A stretch of DNA of 64,000 nucleotides. Origin: JABDEZ01 sp965276955. Lineage in GTDB: Bacteria > Bacteroidota > Bacteroidia > Chitinophagales > Chitinophagaceae. The DNA is taken from contig CBDIBP010000006.1 of the NCBI GenBank assembly GCA_965276955.1, positions 1-64,000 on the forward strand, given 5' to 3'. The notes beneath the pieces were generated by a model, which saw nothing but the letters and a program-made list of their open reading frames with translations, was not told the origin of the DNA and did not search any database. Below, piece after piece: positions 9,164-16,838 of this stretch. The position numbers and the translations under genes were made by a program. Within the stretch, counting starts at the first letter, position 1. Every line of letters begins with the position of its first letter.

Positions 9164-9382
9164 ATGACTGATGCTGAACTACAGAAAAAAGTTGCGAATA
9201 GAATAAAGGAGTTGCGTATACAGCGAGGCATGTCGCAACTAGAGTTTGCCGTTGCGCTTGATTATGAAAAATCTAACACGTCCCGTTTAGAATCGGGCAA
9301 AGTAAATCCTAGAATCACTACATTGTATAAGGTTGCAAGTGTGCTAGAGATATCGTTACAAGAATTATTAACGATTGAATGA
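9164..9382 (+). CDS. XRE-family HTH transcriptional regulator (72 aa)
   Basis: This is a 72-residue single-domain helix-turn-helix protein. The HTH spans roughly residues 12-65: IKELRIQRGMSQLEFAVALDYEK with the recognition helix around NTSRLESGKVNPR. It has the size and layout of C-repressor-like controllers of restriction-modification or toxin systems. The gene starts 5 bases after a palindromic site, so autoregulation is likely, and the divergent DUF2156 gene is the obvious other target. No restriction or toxin partner is adjacent on the same strand, but the DUF6615-like gene converges directly on it. Confidence 0.8.
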   Translation: MTDAELQKKVANRIKELRIQRGMSQLEFAVALDYEKSNTSRLESGKVNPRITTLYKVASVLEISLQELLTIE

Positions 9383-10108
9383 TTAGGATAGTCGGTATAG
9401 ACCACCTTTGCGAGTAAATTGTTTTGAAAACATAATCCTATACTTGGGATTAAAGTGTTGAATATTCTCTGTAGTCTTTTGTTTTTCTATGCCTACAAAA
9501 TTATTTTCCTCATTCACAAAACCAATTTGTGCAGCAGGTAACAAGTCTTTCCAAAAGAGATCATTTTGCAACTCTTTATACGAATAATATTTTATTTCAT
9601 ATCCTGGATGAGAATCCATTATTTTGAAAATACTAACATCGTTGAACTCATTGTATAGCAAGGGGCATATAAAGCTGTGAAAAGGTACTGCATATCGCGT
9701 ATGTAGCGCACCGAATGATGGGACAGTCCACATGTTTGTTTGTATGTTAAAAAATTCTCTCTTTAAATTATGTGCGTTGGCTATAGTGCACCCAAAAAAT
9801 TCTATGCCTAATTTTGTTGTATTCTCAATCTTTTCAATAAGATCGCAGTCGTCAATGTAATTGTAGAAAAAATAAGCTGCCAAAGCTTTTTTTTGTTTTG
9901 CATAGTCTATCAATAAATCAATTTGGGGGACACCCCCAGTCAAGTGTTTTATGCCTGGATATTTGAACTGTCTTTTTATTACTTTGGCCTGTCCAGGGCG
10001 AAACATTAGCTCATTCGGATACCTGAAATCATAAACAGTGTTCTTTTTATAGTGGCTTGTCCGGCAAGAAATCTTTAGGACTGCAACCAAGTATCTTGGC
10101 AATCTCAT
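9383..10108 (-). CDS. DUF6615-like protein, possibly N-terminally truncated
   Basis: A 241-residue frame ends next to the XRE gene at 9383. The segment QAKVIKRQFKYPGIKHLTGG, followed by PQIDLLIDYAKQKKALAAYFFYNY, resembles the core of DUF6615-type proteins, in which a QxK strand is followed by a helix that reads Q..LL.YA and a [YF]xxY strand. This recalls a nuclease-like fold (inference). The frame's first codons overlap the 3' end of the upstream XRE gene (10047-10274), and the usual N-terminal strand before QAK is short. The start is therefore uncertain and the N-terminus may be missing. It is placed right behind an XRE gene, as in a regulator-effector pair. Confidence 0.5.
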   Translation of the reverse strand: MRLPRYLVAVLKISCRTSHYKKNTVYDFRYPNELMFRPGQAKVIKRQFKYPGIKHLTGGVPQIDLLIDYAKQKKALAAYFFYNYIDDCDLIEKIENTTKLGIEFFGCTIANAHNLKREFFNIQTNMWTVPSFGALHTRYAVPFHSFICPLLYNEFNDVSIFKIMDSHPGYEIKYYSYKELQNDLFWKDLLPAAQIGFVNEENNFVGIEKQKTTENIQHFNPKYRIMFSKQFTRKGGLYRLS

Positions 10109-10274
10109 TCAAGTGTGTGGGATTATATTTCTTATCATATCTGCCGCTTTCGATCTGCCCCACAAAGCCATTGGACAGTTCCAATTCAAACGCGAGTTGC
10201 GATTGGGAAAAGCCTTTCTCTATCCTTTTTTCCTTTACTTTTTGGATGATGTAATTGTCAATCTCGGAAAGCAT
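10047..10274 (-). CDS. XRE-family HTH regulator (75 aa)
   Basis: A 75-residue helix-turn-helix protein starts at ATG 10274. The HTH covers about residues 10-68: VKEKRIEKGFSQSQLAFELEL, recognition helix SNGFVGQIESGRYDKK, then a short C-terminal tail (CSPKDFLPDKPL). The NP-T-HLNEIAKILGCSP arrangement is typical of Bacteroidota XRE proteins. Its 3' end overlaps the annotated 5' end of the DUF6615-like gene, which suggests coupled expression. It diverges from the secreted protein gene at 10383. Confidence 0.8.
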   Translation of the reverse strand: MLSEIDNYIIQKVKEKRIEKGFSQSQLAFELELSNGFVGQIESGRYDKKYNPTHLNEIAKILGCSPKDFLPDKPL

Positions 10275-10354
10275 CTAGTGTTTTACTGCCTGAAATGTAT
10301 CGCCAGTAAAAAATATCATCACTTACGTATAGCTAAGTATTCGTAAACTTTACT

Positions 10355-10362
10355 TATGTTTG
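10355..10362 (+). promoter_or_regulatory. Bacteroidota -7 promoter box
   Basis: TATGTTTG at 10355-10362 fits TAnnTTTG and sits 20 bases before ATG 10383. The apparent upstream start at 10356 falls inside this box, which argues that translation begins at 10383. Confidence 0.4.
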
Positions 10363-10382
10363 CGGATATAAAAACCGACTAT

Positions 10383-10832
10383 ATGAAAAAAGTTTTCCTG
10401 TACTCCGCGGTCATGCTGTTAACCGCTAGTGCTTCATCCAAGGTTCATGCCCAGAGCAATGAGCAGGTCATCTCCTCCGTCAAGAAAGACTACGCAAAAG
10501 AGCGCAATGCCGAAACAATGCCATCCCCAAAAGTCTTTCAAGTATTCCTCTTGGATTACAACCATGATGGCGCTATGGATGCCATCGCCTATGCCGAAGG
10601 GCGCAACCCCGGCAGCAAGGTCGCATTCCACTCGTTGGGGCTGTATAAAAACGAGCATAGCAAGCTGCGCCTCGTTAATGAAAAGGCATTAGGCAATCGT
10701 ATCGGCTCTGTTGTTCCCACCGCAAACGGTGTGAGCGTTACCACCTTGTCGTTTGCCGATTCAGACCCTATGTGCTGCCCGAGCATAAAGACAGAGCGCA
10801 CTTATGTATGTAGTAATGACAAAATCCAATAA
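10383..10832 (+). CDS. Secreted hypothetical protein with signal peptide
   Basis: From ATG 10383 the product is 149 residues. A signal peptide (MKKVFLYSAVMLLTASASSKVHA/Q) is followed by a periplasmic domain. The segment FLLDYNHDGAMDAIAYAEGR recalls repeats where an Asp-rich loop follows a strand (FG-GAP/EF-like: D-N-H-D-G). SDPMCCPS near the C-terminus, with paired cysteines, recalls LppP/LprE-type secreted proteins. I chose the inner start because the upstream ATG overlaps a promoter box and would bury the signal peptide. The lipoprotein gene follows after 20 bases and is probably cotranscribed. Confidence 0.65.
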   Translation: MKKVFLYSAVMLLTASASSKVHAQSNEQVISSVKKDYAKERNAETMPSPKVFQVFLLDYNHDGAMDAIAYAEGRNPGSKVAFHSLGLYKNEHSKLRLVNEKALGNRIGSVVPTANGVSVTTLSFADSDPMCCPSIKTERTYVCSNDKIQ

Positions 10833-10852
10833 TCAACACTCAATAATTTGAC

Positions 10853-11293
10853 ATGAAAAAGATACTTGCTTTAGTCTTTAGCAGTCTCATTTTGTTGCTT
10901 TTTTCTAGTTGTTCCAATCCGACAACTGCAACAAAAGAAATTTTGAGCAAGGAAATTGCCAGAACCTCAAATGGATTTCTTACCCTTGATAACTTTACGA
11001 AAACTGACGCGATAGCTGGGACAGGCGAAGGTGTTTCCTATTATAAAATTAGTTACGTTGCAACGGTAAAATGTGTGAAAGATGGGGGTTGGATTCAAGT
11101 TGACAACGGTTCGATTTCTGAACTGAATGTGTGGCCAATGCAATGCAAGGAAAGCCCGCCTATGTTTGGAGGCGGTGGCCAGCCTCTGCGGTACTGTCAC
11201 AATACCGAAACTAAAATCGGAGATACATACCAGTACAAAGACCACATGATGTTAATAAAGCATGAAAATGGCTGGCAGATAAAACAAGATTAG
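10853..11293 (+). CDS. Small lipoprotein (146 aa)
   Basis: The N-terminus has a lipoprotein signal with lipobox LFSSC (Cys20). It would be lipidated and held in the membrane facing the periplasm or surface. The mature domain has alternating strands, two or three further cysteines (VKCVKDGG, MQCKESPP, RYCHNTE) and a Gly-rich FGGGGQP loop. The closing stretch (HENGWQIKQD) resembles small NTF2-like or DUF4878-like lipoproteins, but this is weak. It follows the secreted protein gene closely on the same strand. I do not recognise the specific family. Confidence 0.65.
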   Translation: MKKILALVFSSLILLLFSSCSNPTTATKEILSKEIARTSNGFLTLDNFTKTDAIAGTGEGVSYYKISYVATVKCVKDGGWIQVDNGSISELNVWPMQCKESPPMFGGGGQPLRYCHNTETKIGDTYQYKDHMMLIKHENGWQIKQD

Positions 11294-11661
11294 CAGACTA
11301 CTCATTTTAACAGCAGGTTCAATGGCAACCATATTTCAGTATTAGATTTGGGTATTCAATTTTATAAGCTGCAAATCCTGATAAAAAAAGGTAACCCTGC
11401 CTCCGCTCAAAACAATAGATTTTGGCTTAATTTCTCGTCATCATTTTTTACTATTAATTAAGAATTATATTAAAAAAATAATCTTTCTGGAATTTCGATG
11501 TGTAAATAAAAATATTTTTTCGTAACGCAAAGTCTTATAGGTTAATGTTTTATACCTTTTAAAGCAGATAAAACCACTTCTTAGTAAATTTTTTTTCATG
11601 ACATTTCATATTTAAATTAAAATTTAATTAGTTTTGTTAACTAAATATTAACAACAATTTT
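11294..11661. other. AT-rich intergenic stretch with one promoter box
   Basis: No convincing gene is seen in these 368 bases on either strand. The region is very AT-rich with several T- and A-runs. A TAGTTTTG box at 11629-11636 fits the Bacteroidota -7 consensus and lies 26 bases before the start of the large secreted protein gene. Confidence 0.4.
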
Positions 11662-14600
11662 ATGAACCAAACCCAAAAATGCCGCCGACCAAGAGTAAAA
11701 AAGTTGCTATTGTTTCTTGTAAGTATCATCATGATACACTCCGCCAACGCACAAAATCCAGTCCTCAGCCTAGATAGCCAACTCCACCATACCTTCCAGT
11801 ACGTAACTAACCCCGACCCCTTTACACACTATTTCTACGACATTGCAGCTCACATCACTGATAGCGCTTTTTACCAAGCAAATTGCCCAGATACCGGAAA
11901 TGTTTATAACTGGTATATGATGTACAGCGAAACGTATTATTCTGCTTACGACAGCACGGGACTTCCAACGGACACAGCGATGTATTATCGGGCAAGTGCA
12001 CGTTTAACTCACGACACAATTCCAATTGGAATAATTGACGTGCGCTATAATCTGCTAACTCCAACTGCATTAGCGAGTGATACCTTCTTTTCATTTGATA
12101 CCGTAAATGATTTGCTATATGACCAGGCAACCCGACCATACGCTCCCTATACAATTGAAACTGAATTTGCGGCTTCTGCACTCACTAATAGTTGTTTTTT
12201 CACTGACCCTGTGTTTGAAATATCACCATCTTTCATGTTGAAGGATGTTACCTATGGCGGCGATGGGCCACGATTAAAAATTGACTTTGGAGATGGCAAT
12301 GGTTGGGTTGCTTTTGATGGAACAATGACGCAATACTATCGAGTACCCTACAACTCTGGTGGGTTAAAAACTATTACTGCTGGAGTTTTTACTGGTGGTG
12401 TACTCACAGAGACCTCAATTTCCACTATATACATTTCGCAATCTCTCGCTAAATTAGCAGTTCCGTCCACGCCTTTACCTTTTACAGCCCCAGGGCTATC
12501 TGTTACAGGGTATCAGGCAGATTCGTGTCGAGCAACAGAAGGTGGGTCTGCTCCCATCGTGAAATATGTTGTGTATTTAGAGGGAATTGATTTCGCAGAC
12601 CAATTAGGTTGGGCAAATCAATATTTTTCAAGAACACCAGATGTGATATACAATCAAATGATTTCATCTGATACGTTATCGCAGCTAATGGATTATGGAT
12701 ATACATTTATCGTAGTTAAATACAACAATTCGTTTAGCTCAATGGAGCAGAATGCTATGTATGTAGTTGGCTTATTGGACACCATAAAAAAATACGGTAT
12801 GTATAATTGCGGATGTGATAATCCGCCACCTTCAGTTGTAATTGGAGAAAGCATGAGTGGGGTTATTGGCAGATACGCATTGCGTTACATGGAAACCCCT
12901 GCATATACCGGCTCAACCTCTCGCTTCCGGCCTGAGCTTATGCACAATACTCGTTTATTCATTACTGTAGATGCCCCGCAACAAGGTGCAAATGTCCCAC
13001 TTGGATATCAGCACTTGTATAATTTCTTTGCGAGTAGTCCCTTTCTTCAATCTATCTTCCAGGTGTTAGGCCTTCAGCAAGCGACACAATTTTTGAATGC
13101 TGATGCAACACAAGAATTGCTAAAATATCACATCAAAACAGATTCTCACCCAGGATTTAATGTTTCAACGAGTACCTATGGGCCTTCGGCTCTGTCAACA
13201 CATTTTTGGAATAATCTTGCGGCAATGGGTAACTATCCTAAGTATTTAAAAATGGTGGCGGTTAGTAATGGCTCATTCAGAGGTAAAGGACAAATAAGTC
13301 CGTTTACGGGAACGTACCGTGTGGCTAATGATCATTTGTTTGCAGGCTATTTAGCAACTGGAATTAATGTGCACCATCACCATGTATTTGGAACTTCTGA
13401 TTCTATCCAGGTAAATACAAATCCGAATGGTACAGGCGTTGTATTTTACGCCGAGCATAAGATATACACTTATAGCCTTCATTTATTTTGGTTTGGAATT
13501 ACGTTACGGCAACATACTCCAGTAGATGTATTGATTAAAAAGACAGCTCAAGATGTTTTACCGTACTGCGTAAGTGCAGCAAGTAATTTGCGCCTTGATC
13601 CCGATGGTTTTCCTTCTGGCAATTTTACGCTACCTTCAATTTGGAACACGCTATTTGGTGTTCAATTTGCATATACATCCGGTGGGCCGACTTTCTCCCT
13701 CTCGCTCAGTGTTGGTTCTTCGTGGCTCGTACAAGGCACCGCTGCTTTAAACTTGTATACTGATGGATTTGATTTTGGTTTTATACCCGTGGCATCATCG
13801 ATGGATTATAACAATGCGACCTATATGTATAATACAGCGAGTGCATCTGATTTAGCTTACGATATTTTTTCAGATCCACCTGCGACTACATTAGCCCAAA
13901 CTCCCTACGACGTACTAATGCCGAATCCATCAATAATTAACCATCAGCACTTGCAGTTGGATAATCCTGGATTGCAATATTGTACTACTTGTACTGCAGC
14001 ACCTAATCCAGTGCGAAGTTATCTTGTGAATCGTGAAATAGGAGACGATTCATTGTTATTATTCAATACGCACGATACTCTAGTATGGGAATATGAAGCT
14101 GAACACGATGTATTAATAGATTTTTACAATTTGTACTATAACTATCCAAGTTCAGCATCGCCATTTATTGATTTTACGGGTGTGACTCAAGTATCCTATC
14201 CATTATCTAAAGAAAATCCTTGTCAGTTCTCTTACAATATATTCAATCCTACAAAGATACAAGCGAATTATACTGTACTTGATAATGGTGCTATACCATA
14301 TACAGGCTACTATCGAGTGTTACCAGGAACCATGCATATTTGTTGTGTCAATTACGGCCAAGAATTGCAGCAGAGAGCTGCACATCCTCTAACTGTCCAA
14401 ACTCTAAATGGTTCATCTTTCGCAAAAATTTATCCTAATCCGGTGACAGAGAATAGTATTACTGTTGATTATAAGTTTAAGGATAATTTCCCGGTAACTA
14501 TCATGCTTTATGATATTCGTGGGGCAATTATTGGGATGTACACCCCTGGGTTTCCAGATAACACAAAAGAGTGTAACTTTCCAATTAACCTACCTTCAGG

Positions 14601-14682
14601 AATTGCCGCGGGTATGTATTTTGTAAAGATCAGTAACGGTGTTGACATTATGAACAGTAGGATTATAGTTACTCCGAATTAA
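11662..14682 (+). CDS. Large T9SS-exported lipase-like alpha/beta-hydrolase
   Basis: A 1006-residue exported protein. A basic N-terminus and hydrophobic core end at SANA/Q (residue 31). Residues 35-290 are a beta-rich region with many Asp and Tyr. Residues 391-405 read SVVIGESMSGVIGRY, which aligns with the nucleophile elbow of lipase/PGAP1-like hydrolases (usually GHSMGG). Ser397 is the expected nucleophile, with Glu and Ser replacing the usual flanking His and Gly. TVDAPQQGANVPLGYQ follows, as in such lipases. The last 80 residues are a type A sorting domain (KIYPNPVTENSITVDY, YDIRG, GMYFVKI), so the protein crosses the outer membrane through T9SS and is released or anchored. A lipoprotein gene follows after 25 bases. 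Confidence 0.7.
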   Translation: MNQTQKCRRPRVKKLLLFLVSIIMIHSANAQNPVLSLDSQLHHTFQYVTNPDPFTHYFYDIAAHITDSAFYQANCPDTGNVYNWYMMYSETYYSAYDSTGLPTDTAMYYRASARLTHDTIPIGIIDVRYNLLTPTALASDTFFSFDTVNDLLYDQATRPYAPYTIETEFAASALTNSCFFTDPVFEISPSFMLKDVTYGGDGPRLKIDFGDGNGWVAFDGTMTQYYRVPYNSGGLKTITAGVFTGGVLTETSISTIYISQSLAKLAVPSTPLPFTAPGLSVTGYQADSCRATEGGSAPIVKYVVYLEGIDFADQLGWANQYFSRTPDVIYNQMISSDTLSQLMDYGYTFIVVKYNNSFSSMEQNAMYVVGLLDTIKKYGMYNCGCDNPPPSVVIGESMSGVIGRYALRYMETPAYTGSTSRFRPELMHNTRLFITVDAPQQGANVPLGYQHLYNFFASSPFLQSIFQVLGLQQATQFLNADATQELLKYHIKTDSHPGFNVSTSTYGPSALSTHFWNNLAAMGNYPKYLKMVAVSNGSFRGKGQISPFTGTYRVANDHLFAGYLATGINVHHHHVFGTSDSIQVNTNPNGTGVVFYAEHKIYTYSLHLFWFGITLRQHTPVDVLIKKTAQDVLPYCVSAASNLRLDPDGFPSGNFTLPSIWNTLFGVQFAYTSGGPTFSLSLSVGSSWLVQGTAALNLYTDGFDFGFIPVASSMDYNNATYMYNTASASDLAYDIFSDPPATTLAQTPYDVLMPNPSIINHQHLQLDNPGLQYCTTCTAAPNPVRSYLVNREIGDDSLLLFNTHDTLVWEYEAEHDVLIDFYNLYYNYPSSASPFIDFTGVTQVSYPLSKENPCQFSYNIFNPTKIQANYTVLDNGAIPYTGYYRVLPGTMHICCVNYGQELQQRAAHPLTVQTLNGSSFAKIYPNPVTENSITVDYKFKDNFPVTIMLYDIRGAIIGMYTPGFPDNTKECNFPINLPSGIAAGMYFVKISNGVDIMNSRIIVTPN

Positions 14683-14707
14683 TATTTTAAAACTTAAAAC
14701 GAAGAAT

Positions 14708-15427
14708 ATGAAGCAATTAATCGTTATTGCACTGTTTAGTTTAGGTCTAAGCAGTTGTTCTAAAAATGGGATTGGCACTACTGGTGGCACGTTTACAGTT
14801 AGTGGAACTATTCTTACATCCTGTGCGGGCGCTCCTGTTGCGAACCTGCCAGTACGCGCAGATTTAACTGGTAATCATACAACACAGAGTGATGTGTATG
14901 GTATCGGGAATGCTATGACAGACGCAAACGGGCATTTTACTATGAAATGCACTGCTGGTTATGCTGGACTTCTTACGATAGGTGTAAATGGCGTTAAATA
15001 TATTACCAATTTTACCCTAAACTATAAGTATCCTGATTTAGACTTTAAGAATATTTACAAAACAGTGCAACATACCGTTTGCATAAGAGTGATAGCTAAC
15101 GGTACCCACTATAAGTCTTCAGATACTTTGTTTTTAGGTAGTAATACTATTTATCCTATTACAACTCAAAATGTGATAGCTGGCTATTCACAGGATGGTA
15201 GTCAATTTATAGACAAGTCAGTTTCAATCATAATAGGTCCACAAGATCCGAATAGAGTTTTACATCTGGATTCAAACTATGTTTTCTGGGGTATTGGGGC
15301 CGCAGATTATCAAAAAGCAACGTTGTCAGGCGAAACTGATGGTACAAAGTATCCGTATTATAACGCTATTCACTATGCACTTCTTGGATGCGCTGGTATA
15401 GATACTGTTACGTTGAGCCTTCCGTAA
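14708..15427 (+). CDS. Lipoprotein with carboxypeptidase-regulatory-like fold
   Basis: A 239-residue protein with a lipoprotein signal (MKQLIVIALFSLGLSSC, lipidated Cys17). Residues about 28-110 (FTVSGTILTSCAGAPVANLP, then TDANGHFTMKC) match the CarboxypepD_reg-like beta-sandwich: a strand ending GTV/GTI, a variable loop and TDxNGxF. The rest is another beta domain with few charges. It lies 25 bases after the T9SS lipase-like gene and ends before a strong terminator at 15470, so the two form a transcription unit. A surface partner role for the secreted hydrolase is inference. Confidence 0.7.
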   Translation: MKQLIVIALFSLGLSSCSKNGIGTTGGTFTVSGTILTSCAGAPVANLPVRADLTGNHTTQSDVYGIGNAMTDANGHFTMKCTAGYAGLLTIGVNGVKYITNFTLNYKYPDLDFKNIYKTVQHTVCIRVIANGTHYKSSDTLFLGSNTIYPITTQNVIAGYSQDGSQFIDKSVSIIIGPQDPNRVLHLDSNYVFWGIGAADYQKATLSGETDGTKYPYYNAIHYALLGCAGIDTVTLSLP

Positions 15428-15469
15428 TAAATTTGAAATTAAGTCAACTAAGCGTTGTTCAACATTAAC

Positions 15470-15500
15470 AAAGCCCGGTATTAACCGGGCTTTATTTTTT
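15470..15500 (+). terminator. Rho-independent terminator
   Basis: AAAGCCCGGT (15470-15479), loop ATTA, ACCGGGCTTT (15484-15493), then ATTTTTT. A perfect ten-bp stem with a T-run ends the 11662-15427 unit. Confidence 0.85.
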
Positions 15501-15509
15501 ACATTCTAT

Positions 15510-16110
15510 TAATTGATAGGTAAAAGAGCCTTCAGCCAATAGGTACTGAACTGGTTGCAAAAGTTGCATCCAGCTTAGCTACCGTCACGGCTCGCCGTCC
15601 TGCGAGAGCGAACGAGGTGCTGGCTTGGGAGCGCGATAGCGCGAAAAGACAGCTACTGCTTGCAGCAAGAGTTTGGCATATGGTTTTGCAAGCGCAAGGT
15701 ACTGGAGCCGCAAAAGCTATGACAAACTCGCAGCCGAGTGAGCTAGCAGGCGAGCACAAACATAGATAGCGGGTGTACGGCATATTGCTGCTGAAATGGA
15801 TGCCAAGCGGATGCGATGGCAGTAATGAAAGTAGCTGTATGGTGGACACAGGAGCTATCCGAACGAAGCCAGGCAGGACGCAAAACGTATGACGGACTGC
15901 GATAGCACCCAACGGGCAGTACATATCCTTTTCGTCCTTGAAATCTTTAGAGAGAAAAGGTTGTGTACTGGTCTGGCGGACGGTTTGCGACTGACGGGAT
16001 GAGAGAGTCCTATTTACCTGCTGTTGAGGGTTAGTGCTTGGTTTAATCAAGGAACTGAAGCTGATATAATGATTCAGATTTGTTTGATACTGCCTTTTTA
16101 AAATAATAAT
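15510..16110. other. GC-richer block without a recognised gene
   Basis: About 600 bases between the terminator at 15500 and the gene at 16134 are visibly richer in G and C than both neighbours. They contain short inverted repeats (GCGC-gata-GCGC near 15631, CTGCTTGCAGCAAG near 15655). An unbroken minus-strand frame (15532-16050, 172 residues) is present. Its product is dominated by Ser, Pro, Cys and Ala without a domain pattern, so I do not call it. The block could be the non-coding tail of a mobile element or a structured RNA. No integrase, relaxase or intron motif was found in it. Confidence 0.4.
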
Positions 16111-16133
16111 TTTATAAAACTAAGAACGGACAG

Positions 16134-16817
16134 ATGAGACCTTATACAGAAGTAGAGATAGCCAACAACAATTTTTTTGGAAACATTGTTGGTGTAGATA
16201 TGCAACTTGACGAATTGAGAGTTTACTTGAACGAAGTGCATAATTTCATAAGAATAACCAACGTGCATTTGCAAACGGACAAGGTAAAAGGTTTGGATTC
16301 TGACACATTGGAAAATTTAAAGTATCACTTTGAACATACCCAAGGAGAAATATTAAGGAAATCAATTGTCATTTCTATTGCCATTATATTAGAGACTGAA
16401 ATTGATACTTACTGCGAAGATTTTAAGAAACACAAAAGATTGGCCATCGGATATAAGGACTTCAAAGGCGACCTACTTGATAAGTTCAAGACATTTTCGA
16501 CGAAGCTAATTTTTTCGGATTTCGATTTCCAAGAAACTCTATGGCAGAACGTTGTGGGACTTTACGAAATAAGAAATTCTCTTGTTCATAACAGCGGGCT
16601 TGTTTCTAATTTTGGTAAGCGTAAGACGATTGAAAGTTTTATTCAACGAAATAAATCATTTTCGATAGACGATAATGAGAGAATACAAATTTCTCAACAA
16701 GGATGCTTAGACGCCATCCAAATAGTTGACGAATTTTTTAGAGAAATTACTGAATTCGCATTCAGAACATTCCCAGACAGATATAAATATGATGGTGAAG
16801 GGTCAGAACTATTCTAA
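16134..16817 (+). CDS. HEPN-like protein (putative RNase/toxin-type domain)
   Basis: A 227-residue soluble, mostly helical protein. Near residue 147 it reads EIRNSLVHNSG, which fits the HEPN catalytic signature R-x4-6-H with a polar residue directly after the Arg (R147, N148, H152). It is preceded by a helix with ILETEIDTYCEDF, as in MAE_28990/RiboL-PSP-like HEPN proteins. Active HEPN domains are RNases used in toxin-antitoxin and abortive-infection systems, while others are structural. The next gene (PIN-like/SEC-C) starts 21 bases downstream on the same strand, and a double-HTH gene converges on that one. Family assignment rests on the motif and helix pattern only. Confidence 0.6.
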   Translation: MRPYTEVEIANNNFFGNIVGVDMQLDELRVYLNEVHNFIRITNVHLQTDKVKGLDSDTLENLKYHFEHTQGEILRKSIVISIAIILETEIDTYCEDFKKHKRLAIGYKDFKGDLLDKFKTFSTKLIFSDFDFQETLWQNVVGLYEIRNSLVHNSGLVSNFGKRKTIESFIQRNKSFSIDDNERIQISQQGCLDAIQIVDEFFREITEFAFRTFPDRYKYDGEGSELF

Positions 16818-16838
16818 CTTTGTCATCAAAAACCATAG

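Noticed and set aside
15532..16050. 172-residue minus-strand open frame in the GC-rich block
   Set aside because: The product has no domain pattern, an odd Ser/Pro/Cys/Ala mix and no neighbour that fits; open frames occur by chance in GC-richer DNA.
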